Shown: positions 43,901-53,900, counted from the first letter of the stretch. The stretch: 64,000 bases of DNA from Pseudoflavitalea sp. G-6-1-2 (GCF_012927185.1 NZ_JABBGB010000001.1:1860001-1924000), one strand, 5' to 3'. Translations and numbers: made by a program. The notes: generated from the sequence alone by a model not told the origin.

Positions 43901-44438
43901 CTGTTACTACATGATAGGCATTATCTGAATTATTAATTGCCACTCCCAGATCACCGCTTAAGATCGAAGCATTGGCAGTAAGCGAGAGATTTCTGTCTGC
44001 AGGAGAACCCTCAGTTCCGGCAAAACCGCCATATACCTTTACGTCTTTTGTCAGATGAAAAGAATTGTTCCGGTTCGTAAAACTTGGCGTAGGCGTCGGA
44101 CCAGCATCGATGGCATACATCGGAGAATAAGTGCCGCCACTTACCCAGATTTGTTTTACAGTTCCTGGAGTTGAAGCATTATAAACTCTTGCCTTCTGTA
44201 GGGCAATGGCCAGCTCGGCAATGGCATTGTCCCAGCTATCGCCTCTCTGGTTGCCTGTACCTCCTTTTTTTACATAGAATATTCCATTAACATCAGGATT
44301 CTGCGCATAAAGGTTAGCTGAGGTCAATAGCCACAGGCTTACAATGCAGAAGGAAGAAAATACTGAGAATCGGGATTTGCTTTTGCCGGATAAATAAGAA
44401 GCAGCCCTGAATGCCAGGGAATTTGAGATTGAGGACAT
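40938..44438 (-). CDS. Large surface protein with beta-helix, MBG repeats and T9SS tail
   Basis: The 1166-aa protein has a signal peptide (SFCIVSLWLLTSANLYAQ) and an N-terminal right-handed beta-helix region of the choice-of-anchor/polymorphic-outer-membrane type (about 45-430: GGGIYLNGSLVPLSNLIISG, GNFADNYGVGVCITEA). Then come four near-identical MBG modules of 83 residues (motif SKVYDGLAYSGGNGVTY), one diverged MBG module and an Ig-like part. The last ~80 residues (IKVFPNPGAGGSTAK ... GIYSITLLLSNGQKATV) are a type IX secretion sorting domain. It is therefore probably exported across the outer membrane and attached to the surface. An adhesive role is inferred. The gene lies directly beyond the island. 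Confidence 0.9.
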   Translation of the reverse strand: MSSISNSLAFRAASYLSGKSKSRFSVFSSFCIVSLWLLTSANLYAQNPDVNGIFYVKKGGTGNQRGDSWDNAIAELAIALQKARVYNASTPGTVKQIWVSGGTYSPMYAIDAGPTPTPSFTNRNNSFHLTKDVKVYGGFAGTEGSPADRNLSLTANASILSGDLGVAINNSDNAYHVVTAAGPMGTALLDGFTITKGFANGGSSYVTVNGQDFYLFNGGGIYLNGSLVPLSNLIISGNFADNYGVGVCITEAVDFPITNTIISGNAGGNYGAGIGLGHTSMILTNVVISGNRTSNGGGIHAYNGCSITINNSVIHGNSSGIGSSPGSNGDNTVNVQYSLVQGMAADATKHILDPAVDPLFANAPSYSSAPFSNANYKLGLNSPLINTGNNSLHPGLSAGSKDLEGGVRVTDYSTGGIIDIGAYEVQTQTITAAHHVKSYGNADFEPGATTTSNLPLSYSSADNSIAQPYQDAADGNKWKIKILKAGVVLITASQAGGAGYYSASKSFTVNISKATLLARANNASKVYDGLPFSGGNGVTYTGFKNNETAAALTGTLSYTGTSQGAINANIYLITPGGLSSDNYDITFMNGVLNLSKAILTVKANDVSKVYDGLAYSGGNGVSYTGFVNNETAAVLTGTLTYGGTSQGAVDVNNYVITPAGLSSGNYAINYAGGSLTISKANLMITANNAAKVYDGVAYSGGNGVTYAGFVNGESAAVLNGTVTYNGTSQGATNVNNYVITPGGLSSGNYAISYTNGSLTISKAALAVKANDASKVYDGLAYNGGNGVTYSGFVNNETAAALTGTLSYNGTSQGAINANSYTIVPGGLSSGNYDISYIAGSLTISKAALVIVADAQTKVYGTADPAFTYTVTSYASGDNQSIFSGGASRVAGENVGIYLINRGTLNAGNNYDISFTGNNLTITKASQTITWTQSLITGCNGAVSIALSATASSGLPVTYTTGNASIATVSGSTLTPLNAGSTLITAMQSGDENHFAAAPAINTFTYQSPSKVRQHWNDVLLFDNTDNNFAQWQWYKNGTAVPGATMGYYSETTALNGTYYTIATDKNGNVIQTCPLSLNGSNSAKEGIKVFPNPGAGGSTAKVTCNFDQSVLAGARLMISASNGTIVQQITTVQPVTSIILPMNGGIYSITLLLSNGQKATVNVLVK
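41913..42908 (-). repeat. Four tandem 249-bp MBG repeats
   Basis: The codons for KVY recur at 42858, 42609, 42360 and 42111, a constant step of 249 bp (83 residues). The units are very alike at the DNA level, so copy number could vary by recombination. Confidence 0.85.
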
Positions 44439-44559
44439 AGCGTGTTAGTAGGGGTTAGTGAATACACTTGCAATGTTATGAAAAATACCCAGATTAACCT
44501 GTAGTAATGCCAGGGCGATCCATGTATGGTCTGCGTCGCGAACTACAGGCTCATATTCG

Positions 44560-44600
44560 CAAAAAAAAAGAGAATCCGGGTCAGATAACCTGGATTCTCT
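44560..44600 (-). terminator. Intrinsic terminator of the SMP-30-like gene
   Basis: AGAGAATCC and GGATTCTCT (44569-44577 and 44592-44600) pair, extended by partial pairing inside; the minus strand continues with a nine-T run. Confidence 0.85.
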
Positions 44601-44625
44601 TTGATCAATGGAATATAATGCTCTT

Positions 44626-45594
44626 CTACTTATTCTTCAAATCATACACCAGCACCAATACAGGGCTCAGCTTATCACTGATCCCTTTCGCTGATTCGTT
44701 GTTGTTGTTATAATCTCTCAGATGGCTGTTCGACAACACATACAACTTATCTTCATATAAAGCAGCCGTAGTGGGCGAATGAAAAAACTCATTCCCTTTA
44801 TCAAGCTGTGTTTCTTTGATGATTTTATCTCCGGCTTCATTCAACCAATACTGTTGAATTGAATTGTCCTTATCTGTTTTTTCGCCATTGTGCACGGCTA
44901 TGATGCTATTATTCCAGTATACCAATCCGTCAAGATTATATGCCCTTGCCGAATCTGAATATCCTTTCAATTGTTTCAGTCCTTTTGTGTTTACATCTAA
45001 TTGTACCGGCCCATTGCTGTAAGTGGCTATATACACTTTTCCTGCAGGCGTATTGGTGATCCCATTCGGATAAGTGATCAGCGAATCCGTGATAAGCACC
45101 TTCAGATCTTTCCTTGCTGCATCGATCACGTAGATAGAAGCTCCATATGTATCAGTAATGTAAATGCTTCCATTTGGATGAAGTATCAGATCGTTGAACA
45201 GATGCTGTGTTGTATCTGTAATTACAAACTTGTGTTTCTCGGCTCCTGTTCTGATGTCGAAGGCATGGACCATCGATACATAATCGGTGCCCTGCTTCTC
45301 ATTTGATAAAGCCCATACCAATTGTTTCTTTGCATCCACCTTCAATCCTAATCCTTCAAGAAACCCATGCTGCCTTTCTTTGATGAGCTCTTTGTGTTTG
45401 CCGTTTTTTTCTATTTCAAGGATCTTGTGCAAAGCGATACTGCTCACATAGATCTTCCCATCTGTTGGATTAATGGCAATGCCTTCCGGTATTACTTCGC
45501 GCTCTGAATTTGTTTTGATAATGGCCGATTGATGCTGAGCAGTGAGTGGCAGGGATGCAAGTAAAGCAATTACCCCGGACAAGATTTTCTTCAT
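44626..45594 (-). CDS. Exported SMP-30/gluconolactonase-like beta-propeller protein
   Basis: The 322-aa product has a signal peptide (KKILSGVIALLASLPLTAQ) and repeated propeller phrases: PEGIAINPTDGKIYVSSIAL, DLILHPNGSIYITDTYGASI, YPNGITNTPAGKVYIATYSN. This is the SMP-30/NHL-like fold, which includes sugar lactonases. The metal-binding residues cannot be confirmed by eye, so enzyme activity is uncertain. It is monocistronic, between the MBG protein gene and an AraC-type regulator. Confidence 0.82.
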   Translation of the reverse strand: MKKILSGVIALLASLPLTAQHQSAIIKTNSEREVIPEGIAINPTDGKIYVSSIALHKILEIEKNGKHKELIKERQHGFLEGLGLKVDAKKQLVWALSNEKQGTDYVSMVHAFDIRTGAEKHKFVITDTTQHLFNDLILHPNGSIYITDTYGASIYVIDAARKDLKVLITDSLITYPNGITNTPAGKVYIATYSNGPVQLDVNTKGLKQLKGYSDSARAYNLDGLVYWNNSIIAVHNGEKTDKDNSIQQYWLNEAGDKIIKETQLDKGNEFFHSPTTAALYEDKLYVLSNSHLRDYNNNNESAKGISDKLSPVLVLVYDLKNK

Positions 45595-45703
45595 GGCGTT
45601 TGGTTAAGGTTTCATGTAAAAATGGGGATTAAGTTAACAAAAAAGGGACAGTATGCAAAGCCGCATACCATCCCATGTTTCTGAATTTATCTTGTTGTTT
45701 CAG

Positions 45704-46255
45704 TTATCCCGCCAATGCCGGCATTCGCAGGTTTATCTTTCTGTAAATGCCTGGCGTGAAACCGGTGCTTTTCTTGAATTGTATGGTGAGATAAGCTGCG
45801 CTGGAATAATTAAGTTCTTTCGCAATTGCTGCAATTGGCATCTCACCGACCGAGAGCAATAATTTGATCTTTTCTATCCGTTGCTGTATCAGGAATTTTT
45901 CGATCGTAATCCCTTCCATTTCTGAAAACAGGCTGCTGAGATAATGATAATCGTATTGCAGCGTTTCCGAAATGTATCCGGATAGCTTTAGTCTTGTTTC
46001 AGCCTGATGATGCACCAGGTATATGATCAGTACTTTGATCTGTTCGGTCAGCACTTGTTTTTTATCTTCCAGTATCGAAAACCCGGATCGTTCCAGCAGC
46101 TCCTGCAATCGCATCAGCTTTGCAGTTGAAACAGATGCTGCTGTTTCAACTGCTCCGGGTCTTATTGCAATAACGCGTAGTTTCATCTGCCGGAATGCTG
46201 CTTTTACAATCGCTTCGCATTCCGGACTTATCATATTCCGGATATAAATTGTCAT
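45704..46255 (-). CDS. AraC-type regulator with degenerate HMA-like N-terminus
   Basis: The 183-aa protein ends in an AraC double helix-turn-helix (IEKIKLLLSVGEMPIAAIAK, then ELNYSSAAYLTIQFKKSTGF TPG). Its N-terminus reads MTIYIRNMISPECEAIVKAA. In related Bacteroidota regulators this part is an HMA-like domain with NMVCxxC; here the first cysteine is Ser, so only Cys13 remains. This suggests a metal-responsive ancestor that has lost the site. The next gene upstream encodes a Cys-rich HYC_CC_PP protein, which fits a metal-linked locus. Confidence 0.85.
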   Translation of the reverse strand: MTIYIRNMISPECEAIVKAAFRQMKLRVIAIRPGAVETAASVSTAKLMRLQELLERSGFSILEDKKQVLTEQIKVLIIYLVHHQAETRLKLSGYISETLQYDYHYLSSLFSEMEGITIEKFLIQQRIEKIKLLLSVGEMPIAAIAKELNYSSAAYLTIQFKKSTGFTPGIYRKINLRMPALAG

Positions 46256-46351
46256 TGAATATACAGATTAGATGATCTGATAAGAAGAAGGCATAACAAT
46301 TTCAGACAATCGAATGCAATAGACGACTGCCTGAAGAATGAATGTTCATTA

Positions 46352-46771
46352 TCAGATTCTGTAAACGCAATGCAGTACAAAAAGGGGAGCACCCCGCGGA
46401 GGTGGCAGGCTGTCTACTTCACAGCGATTGGCAATAGCAGCGCTCCACAGCAATTCGTCAGATAAGGCTTCAGCAAAACGATGGAGACCGGCATCTTCCC
46501 AAACCTTCGGCGGTAATTTGCAGTCGGGAGTTTTCTGAACTTTATCGGTTAGCTTAACCAGTTCGGAACGTTGCGTGCAACATCCTTTTTTAGGAGCTGT
46601 CTGATTTTTGTTTCTTGCCTTGCAGTGCCCGCAGGGTTGATCAGGATCCTGTTTGCTGAACAACAGCAATTCTTCCAGTCCCAGTTTTTTGCAGGTATGC
46701 CGATTGGTGATGAATCCTGTTGAAAGTATCAGGTAAAGAAATGAAACGAATATGATTGCGGCTTTTTTCAT
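46352..46771 (-). CDS. HYC_CC_PP family cysteine-rich exported protein
   Basis: The product of 139 residues has a signal peptide (AAIIFVSFLYLILSTGFI) and the ordered motifs of the Bacteroidota HYC_CC_PP family: His-x-Cys (RHTCKKLG, with Thr for Tyr), a Cys pair CGHC, adjacent cysteines in KKGCCTQRSE and a terminal Pro run (LPPPRGAP). Members are often linked to copper or other metal handling, but the reaction is unknown. The ATG at 46769-46771 is preferred to the TTG before it. It lies 97 bp from the AraC-type gene and is divergent from the histidine kinase gene. Confidence 0.75.
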   Translation of the reverse strand: MKKAAIIFVSFLYLILSTGFITNRHTCKKLGLEELLLFSKQDPDQPCGHCKARNKNQTAPKKGCCTQRSELVKLTDKVQKTPDCKLPPKVWEDAGLHRFAEALSDELLWSAAIANRCEVDSLPPPRGAPLFVLHCVYRI

Positions 46772-46960
46772 CAACCAATGGCGCTGAATTCACCTGCAAA
46801 ACTACCCATATTCTGGCTGTTTGCCATTACAAAATTTGATGAATGTCTTATAAGATTTTGTGTTTTTATGTGCTGGAATGCCTTGCTGGCTTCACTGACA
46901 GCTGAGAACGAATTCTTATATTTGACGCCAAACCCCTTACTGATTAATGCCCCCGTGCCT

Positions 46961-49900
46961 ATGCCCAAAGTCTGCATACTGCTTTTTGTAGCATTGCTGC
47001 TGTGCCATTGCTTCGCAAGTGCACAGAATTCTCCATACAGGATTACGCATTTTTCCACCAATGATGGCCTCCCTCAGAACAGCGTCACCAATATCGAGTT
47101 CGACCGGTGGGGTTTCTGTTGGCTTGGAACAGAGATGGGAGCAGTACGCTTTGATGGCAGGCACTTCACCACATTCAATTCGGAAAATATCAGTGGCATC
47201 CATTCAGACCGTTTATCTATCGCCAAAGTGGATGATAACGGTGACCTCTATTTCAAAAATGAAAAGCTGGAATTGGTGGGTATCCGGCAACCGGCGCCGG
47301 GGATAGCCCCCATTGCCAAACACATCACCGATGATAATATCTGGCTGCCCAACAAAGGAGGGAAAGCTGTCAGCAATAGCCAGATTGCCAATAGATCACG
47401 TGAATTGTTTCGCTCTACTGGTTTTACCAACCTCAGCTCCAGCGGGCTGAACCTTGGCAATGGAGGCATCTACTTCGTGGAGAGAAGTCAGCTCTTCTAT
47501 TTCAATGGAAAAGATTTTAAAATGGTCGACAGCTTTCCGGGCAATGCATGGCCCGCTTTTATTGCTGTTGATGATCACTTATTGCTGCTGTTCGACAATC
47601 ATTCCATCATTGCATTGAAGAACGGAGTAAGAGTTGAAAAGTCAGTTACCATCAAAGGCCCGCTGTTGCAGGATCCTGCATTGAGAAAAGGCGATTTTCT
47701 TGTTTTCTATTCAAATGGGCAAACATATTTGTTCGCAGAAAAAAAACTGTATGGATTTTTCATGGAGAACGGACAGGTGTTCAGCAAAGTGTTGCTCGAT
47801 AACCTCGACATCCCGGTTCCCGGCTCCCTTTATTATCATCAGCAACAAAACAAACTATACATCGGCTCATTGGTATCTGGATTATACATTATCAGTTTCC
47901 CCGGATTTAAGGTTCCTGTAACCAGCGGAGAATCCCTGAATGAAGGTTTCTACGCGCAATCACTTACGCCGGGAGGCGAACTTTTGTGTAACCGGTATTT
48001 ATACAAAATGGATGGTTCAGCAGAGCGCCTTCCGATGAACAGGTACATTGGTCCCTCCTTGTTTGTTGATAAGCATAAACAGGTATATTATGGAGATCAT
48101 CCTGCATTGTTCAGGTATGATCTCAATAGCAAAATCAATTGCAGGCTGATGGCACTCGACAGCAGGCCGGCTTCCATATTCTGCGACCAGACGGACAGCA
48201 GCACCATCATAGTAGGAACTTCTCTTTCAGTTGGGAAGATGAAAAACGACAGCTTGCTGCTGGTACGCAAACTTCCCGGTACTCCAATGATCATGAGTCA
48301 TTTTCAAACGGGGAGAGATAGTTTCGTGATCGCCACACAGTCTGGAGTGAAATGGTTTGATTTTAACAGCGGGAAAGTCTACAGATCAGTACTTGATTCT
48401 GTTTATATCCGCAGTGTTTATCCTGAGTCCAATGGCCGGGTTTGGATCTCCACACAGGGGAAAGGATTTTATCTGTACCAAAACGATAAGCTTCATTCCT
48501 TTCCAATTAGGAGTTCTGGCGGATTGAAAACGATCCATGCATTTGTTGATGATGGACGGGGCAATTTCTGGCTCACCACCAATGATGGATTATTCACGGT
48601 AAAAAAACAATCTCTCATAGACTATGCAGCCGGCATTCAGAACGATGTGTACTATTATCGTTTCGGAAAAGATGATGGACTGCCTTCCAATGAATTCAAT
48701 GGTGGATGCACACCGGCTTTCTGCTGGTTGAAAGACAGCTTGCTTTCACTGCCCACCATCGCCGGGCTGGCACAATTTTATCCGCATAGAATAACATTCA
48801 CTTATCCTGACAGGCCGGTATACATTAACGCTCTGCTGTTGAACAACAACAGGCTGCTGTATGAAGATGCAATGCAATTAGAGCTGGAACCCGATTACAG
48901 CCGATTGTCGCTCAATGTTGCTGTGCCGTATTTCGGTAACAGAGAAAATCTTCAGCTGCTTTATATGATCGAAGGCCTTGATCGGGAATGGCAGACTGTA
49001 CCGGATGATGGAACCATCATCGTTAACCGCCTGCAGGCCGGCAACTACCGCATAGTTGTGAAGAAACGAAACGATGCCGGGGAGCCTTCGCCGATGCTGA
49101 GTTTTACAGTAAAACCATGGTTCTATCAAACCTGGTGGTTCTACTCCTTGCTGGTGTTATTGGTTGTTGCCGCATTGCTGCTTACATCTTATTTCCGCGA
49201 AAAGTTATTGCATGAAAGGAATCGCAGGTTGCAGGAGATCATCAACAGGCAAACACAGGATCTCAGCAATACAGTGAAACAACTGAAAGATTCAGAACAG
49301 GCACTGAAAGAAAGCAATGTGATGAAAGACAACGTTACTACCATGGTACTGCACGACCTTCGTTCGCCCATCCGCTTTTTGCATACCATCACCAAACAGT
49401 TGATGAAGAAACGGGATACGATGGCTGTGGGAGAAAGAAACGAGTTGTTAGCACTTCTCAAAAACAGTACTGCCTCATTGAATGATTTTACAGAACAGTT
49501 CTTCACATGGGCAGCCAGCCAGCACAAAGATTTCAGGATCTCCGTTGAATCATTTCCCATTCAGGAGCTGCTCAACGAAATGCAGGATCTCTATGCAGAC
49601 ATTGCCATGATCAATGGGAACCGTCTCATTGTAATACCTTCCGATGCTGTTGCAAAAACCGACAGACAACTGCTGGCCATTATCATCCGCAATCTCGTGG
49701 ATAATGCCAACAAGAGTACGTTTCAGGGAACTGTAACCATTGCAGTGTCATATGCTGAAGATAAACTTGAAATTTCTGTAAGCGACACCGGCAAAGGCCT
49801 CGACATTGCTGCGATGAACAGTTTCTATGAAGGAAATGCGCCCGGCAATCAGGGCAATGGCAGCACTATCGTAAAAACTTTGCTCGAAAAGATCGGTGGC

Positions 49901-49969
49901 AAGCTCCGTATCGGATCAGTGAAGGGAGAGGGTACTACTTTTGTTATTCTGCTGGATCGTTATGGCTGA
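46961..49969 (+). CDS. Sensor histidine kinase with two-component regulator propeller
   Basis: The protein starts at ATG 46961 (MPKVCILLFVALLLCHCFASAQ, a signal peptide); a longer frame from 46778 would lack this. About 1002 residues: two seven-bladed Reg_prop propellers (HFSTNDGLPQNSVTNIEFDR, DRWGFCWLGTEMGAVRFDG), a Y_Y_Y domain, one membrane helix (WFYSLLVLLVVAALLLTSYF), a coiled coil, HisKA with HDLRSPIRFLH and HATPase (IIRNLVDNANKS, SDTGKGLD). It has no receiver or AraC domain, unlike hybrid HTCS proteins. The output is probably the convergent response regulator at 49944-50585, whose 3' end overlaps this gene by 26 bp. The ligand is unknown. Confidence 0.9.
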   Translation: MPKVCILLFVALLLCHCFASAQNSPYRITHFSTNDGLPQNSVTNIEFDRWGFCWLGTEMGAVRFDGRHFTTFNSENISGIHSDRLSIAKVDDNGDLYFKNEKLELVGIRQPAPGIAPIAKHITDDNIWLPNKGGKAVSNSQIANRSRELFRSTGFTNLSSSGLNLGNGGIYFVERSQLFYFNGKDFKMVDSFPGNAWPAFIAVDDHLLLLFDNHSIIALKNGVRVEKSVTIKGPLLQDPALRKGDFLVFYSNGQTYLFAEKKLYGFFMENGQVFSKVLLDNLDIPVPGSLYYHQQQNKLYIGSLVSGLYIISFPGFKVPVTSGESLNEGFYAQSLTPGGELLCNRYLYKMDGSAERLPMNRYIGPSLFVDKHKQVYYGDHPALFRYDLNSKINCRLMALDSRPASIFCDQTDSSTIIVGTSLSVGKMKNDSLLLVRKLPGTPMIMSHFQTGRDSFVIATQSGVKWFDFNSGKVYRSVLDSVYIRSVYPESNGRVWISTQGKGFYLYQNDKLHSFPIRSSGGLKTIHAFVDDGRGNFWLTTNDGLFTVKKQSLIDYAAGIQNDVYYYRFGKDDGLPSNEFNGGCTPAFCWLKDSLLSLPTIAGLAQFYPHRITFTYPDRPVYINALLLNNNRLLYEDAMQLELEPDYSRLSLNVAVPYFGNRENLQLLYMIEGLDREWQTVPDDGTIIVNRLQAGNYRIVVKKRNDAGEPSPMLSFTVKPWFYQTWWFYSLLVLLVVAALLLTSYFREKLLHERNRRLQEIINRQTQDLSNTVKQLKDSEQALKESNVMKDNVTTMVLHDLRSPIRFLHTITKQLMKKRDTMAVGERNELLALLKNSTASLNDFTEQFFTWAASQHKDFRISVESFPIQELLNEMQDLYADIAMINGNRLIVIPSDAVAKTDRQLLAIIIRNLVDNANKSTFQGTVTIAVSYAEDKLEISVSDTGKGLDIAAMNSFYEGNAPGNQGNGSTIVKTLLEKIGGKLRIGSVKGEGTTFVILLDRYG

Positions 49970-50585
49970 TCTGAAAACTTTTGGATAATTGTTCCATCTC
50001 CACCAGTGAACTGATCCCCAGTTTTTTGAATATTTTCCCCTTGAATGTACTCGCAGTTGAAGTGTTTATACCAAGCATATTGGCTACTTCCAAAACTCCG
50101 TGTCCTTTCAGCAGCAGTGTGGCTACATCCAGTTCACGCGGGGAAAGGGTAGTGAATGGATTTTGCTGGCTGCTATCGGTTAGCAGATTTTTCAGCATCT
50201 TATCAGACATATATTTATTCCCTGCCATCACTTCTTTTATCGCCTGAGTCAGTTCCTCATCACTGGCAGTTTTGGAGATAAATCCTCTGGCGCCGAGCTG
50301 CAGACACTTGAGAGCGAAAACATCTTCGGGATTGACGCTGAGCACCAGTACCTGCAAAGCAGGCCTGATCGCTATTACTTTTTCCAGCAGAAAAAGTCCG
50401 CTGGGGCCGGGCATTTGCATATCGGTGATGAGTATGTGGTATTCCGATGCTTCCAGTTTGCTGATCAGGTCGTCGCCTGAAACTGCATGTTCGTAACTGT
50501 AGCTATCGCCGGGTATATCTTTTATCAGCATCTCAATGCCGATGCGTACTGTAAAATGGTCATCTGCTATCAGGACCTTCTTCAT
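49944..50585 (-). CDS. NarL/LuxR-type response regulator
   Basis: The 213-aa protein has a receiver domain (KVLIADDHFTVRIGIEML; phosphoacceptor Asp in HILITDMQMPGPSG; Lys in FISKTASDEE) and a C-terminal LuxR-type HTH (TLSPRELDVATLLLKGHGVL). It should bind DNA upon phosphorylation. Its stop lies inside the 3' end of the histidine kinase gene (26-bp overlap on opposite strands). A palindrome at 50719-50738 in its upstream region may be its binding site. The neighbouring 1827-aa surface protein is a plausible target. Confidence 0.92.
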   Translation of the reverse strand: MKKVLIADDHFTVRIGIEMLIKDIPGDSYSYEHAVSGDDLISKLEASEYHILITDMQMPGPSGLFLLEKVIAIRPALQVLVLSVNPEDVFALKCLQLGARGFISKTASDEELTQAIKEVMAGNKYMSDKMLKNLLTDSSQQNPFTTLSPRELDVATLLLKGHGVLEVANMLGINTSTASTFKGKIFKKLGISSLVEMEQLSKSFQISHNDPAE

Positions 50586-50994
50586 TCCACGTAGAAATTT
50601 AATTGATCACAAGGGTGTTGAAACTGCCATGCAGTTCCACAGGAAAGGGTTCATCATTTACCGGCAGCAGGATGCAATATCAGGTTTTTTTATGGCCGCT
50701 AACGTTGTTGCTTAGTTGCTGTAGTACGATTACTACAGTGCGGTGCTTAATTACTACACGTCGCATACAGTTACTCGTACAAGGTATAATAAAAATATGT
50801 AATTACTTGCTGCATCGTTTGGAATGTATCAATAACAGCAATTATGCCGGTTTTATTTTCAGACGATTACCCATATCCAGCTTGTTTTCCGACCCCTGTG
50901 TACCCTGTGCCTCATCAGTGATGCATGCTTGCATGAGTTGCTGATTGGCTGTTATGTTATTCATATATCCTTTTAAAAATAAAAGTCCACACAT
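50586..50994. other. Regulatory region between response regulator and 1827-aa protein
   Basis: No gene is seen in these 409 bp. It contains the perfect palindrome at 50719-50738 and a further TTACTACACG half-site at 50751-50760. Both divergent genes could be controlled from here. Confidence 0.5.
50719..50738. promoter_or_regulatory. Perfect palindrome, candidate LuxR-type operator
   Basis: CTGTAGTA-CGAT-TACTACAG is a perfect 8-bp dyad with a four-base centre. A related half-site TACTACAC follows at 50752-50759. NarL-type regulators bind similar short dyads. Confidence 0.4.
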
Positions 50995-53900
50995 ATGACA
51001 AAACACTACCCTCTGTGGGGGAAGCTGCTGAGCAGACAGGTTCCCTTCTTGCTGATGCTGTTCTTTTGCAGTATCATCTCTTCATCCTCCTATTCTCAGG
51101 CCTTCGTAAAAGGCGGACGTATTTTATCAGGAAACCAAACAGAAACATTAACCGATCTTATTGTCGACAACAGTGGCAACAGTTATTTGCTGCTGGCAAC
51201 GAACTCCAACAATCTGCCTGTTACCATCTCTGCGCCTGTCGGTGGATCTGGTACAAAAGGAGCGTTGTATAAGATTAGTCCTTCAGGCAATATCATATGG
51301 AGCCGTTATCTGCCGCATCAGACCACCGGAAGCCTCAATGTGGGCTTGAACAAAGTAGCGATCGATAATGGCATACTGTATCTGGTTGGTCCTTCCGGTG
51401 TGCCCAATCTTCCCGTAACGGATGGCTCAACAGGGCAGGGAGGAGGAAATGATGTGCTGTTCATGACCATGGATGCAAACAACGGATCGATACTGCAATC
51501 GAAATATCTCGGAGGAAATGGCAATGATGATTCTCCTTTTGCCATCAAGGTTGAAAGCGGCGCCGTGTATCTTTCTTATGCTACTACTTCCACCAACATT
51601 CCGGTTACATCGGGCCCGGCACTGACAAGCGGCACCGATCAGATTGTACAGAAGCTCTCGCTGAGCGGCACGGTGCTTACCAGTGTGATGGCGCGTGCCG
51701 GAGCCGCTGCATCTTCCATTGTATTTGAGAATAGTGTAGCAGCCATGGCTTTTTCAACAGCAAATACAGCTAATTTCATCACTACAGACGGCAGTACCGG
51801 CAATGGAGCCACTGATTTCGGAATAGTGAAGATCGATGCTTCCGGCAACAGAGTGTATGGTGTACTGTTAGGTGGTGCAGGGGATGAAACACAGCCCACC
51901 ATCAAACTGGTGAACGGGCAGGTATATCTCGCTGGCACAACCACTTCTGCCAATTTTCCTGTTACTGATGGAACCAGCTTTTCGAACACTTATAAACATA
52001 TCCTCACAAAATTTGCAGCCAATGGAGCTGTATTGTACAGCAGCATCAAAGCTGGCGTAACCAGTGGCACTGATTACCCCTGTATCGAAGTAGGTGATGG
52101 ATCGGTGTACTTAATGGCATCCGGCTTCGGTACGGCTCCTGTGGTGAATGCAACTGATGGCACATCGGGTGGAATATACCTGATCCGTTCAAATGCGGTG
52201 AACGGGCAGACAATTTTTGCAACCACGATAGGATCAATTCCTGGAATTTCGGCCCGTACCGGTTCTGCATTGCTCTATCACAATGGAAAGATACATTTGG
52301 CCACTCCCACTACAGGTGTTGCCAATAACCCGGTTACGGATGGTTCGGTCAGGCCCGGTCAGGCCGGTTCTTATATCAACACTTATTCAAAAGAAGGGAA
52401 GCTGTTATTTGCCACCTATAGATCATCTGGCGGTTCGGTAGGGAATTTCATTCCACCAAAACTTGCGGCATCCGGCAACTATCTCTTCATTGCGGGCAAT
52501 GCCTTGCAGGCGAGTGCCACTCATATTCCTATGACTGTTCCTTCTACTGTCACAGGAGCTACTACACAGGATATTTCCTGGATGTCCTATGAGTATTGTC
52601 CTCCAATGCCAACCACCAATAATATTGCGCCTGTGTCGCAGACCATTTGTTCAGGTGGATTCACACAGGCGCTCACCGGGAATAAGGTAGCATACTCTTC
52701 GGAGAATATGCCGCTGCTGATAAGACTTAACGCCACATCTCAGCAAACGGAGATCACGGCCAGATATCAATGGCAGGTAGCGCTTTCTCCTTCCGGCCCA
52801 TGGACCGACATCGTAGGTGTGGGCACTCAAAAAGATTACACACCGCCTTCCGCTGCGGAGAGCAGGTATTATCGCAGACTGGTGCTGCCTCCTGCAGGAT
52901 GCAGTGATGTTCCGGTAAGCACTTCTGCTGTTGCTGAAGTATTGGTAGGAGCTGATATGGCTCCTGATGTAACTTCTTCCATTTACAATACCTGCGTGAA
53001 TGCTGCGGTGAATGTGGGTGTAACGGTCAGTGGCGGAACTGCTCCATATACCTATGCATGGGATAATGGTGTAACGAGTACAACCGAAAATGCCACTGTT
53101 ACTCCTGCAGGAAACAGCGTGTACACAGTTACTGTTACCGACAATAAAGGTTGTCAGCAGAAAGGTCAGGTAATTGTGAATGCTTATGCTGCAAATGCCG
53201 GCCCGGCAAGCATCAACAGCTGTGCAGGCAAAGCAGTCAGACTGGGTACGGAACCACCTGCCGGCCTTACCGGTGTTACTTATTCATGGAGCCCTGCTGC
53301 TGGTCTCGATAATCCAAATATTGCGCAGCCAATGGCGTCTCCTGCTTCCAATACCACTTACACGCTTACCATGACTGTACCGGTCACTGGCGGAGGAACC
53401 TGCCAGACAACCGATGCGATCGATGTGGTAGTTGCAGCCGGGCCAACCACCGCTAACTTTGCAGGCCCCGATGTAGCACTCTGCAAAGGTGAGTCAACTA
53501 CGCTGGGAACCCCTGCTGAAGCGGGTTTCAATTACGTGTGGTCGCCCGGCAGCTATCTCAGCGCAGTGAATACCAGCACTGTTACTTTCAATCCGGGAAG
53601 CAGCATCCCTACTGCTAACCCTATCACCTATACGCTTACTGCATCGGCCAACGGATGTTCCTTTACCGATAATGTGACCGTTGCCGTGCTGGATGTAAAT
53701 GCAGGAAAGGATTTCTGCGGACCACGCACTGTTGGTACTAAAGATGCATTGCCAAATGTTGTGGGTGAAACATATCTCTGGGAAAAGATATCCGGTCCCG
53801 GAACTATTACCGGAGCTGTTGATCAGCCAACCACTACGGTGTCTGCTTCCCCAGGCGCTACAACTACGTATCGTCTCACCGTTACCTATCTTGGCAAAAG

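Noticed and set aside
50603-50944. 113-codon frame ahead of the giant surface protein
   Set aside because: Low-complexity Cys/Ser/Thr translation without start signals; it covers the candidate operator region.
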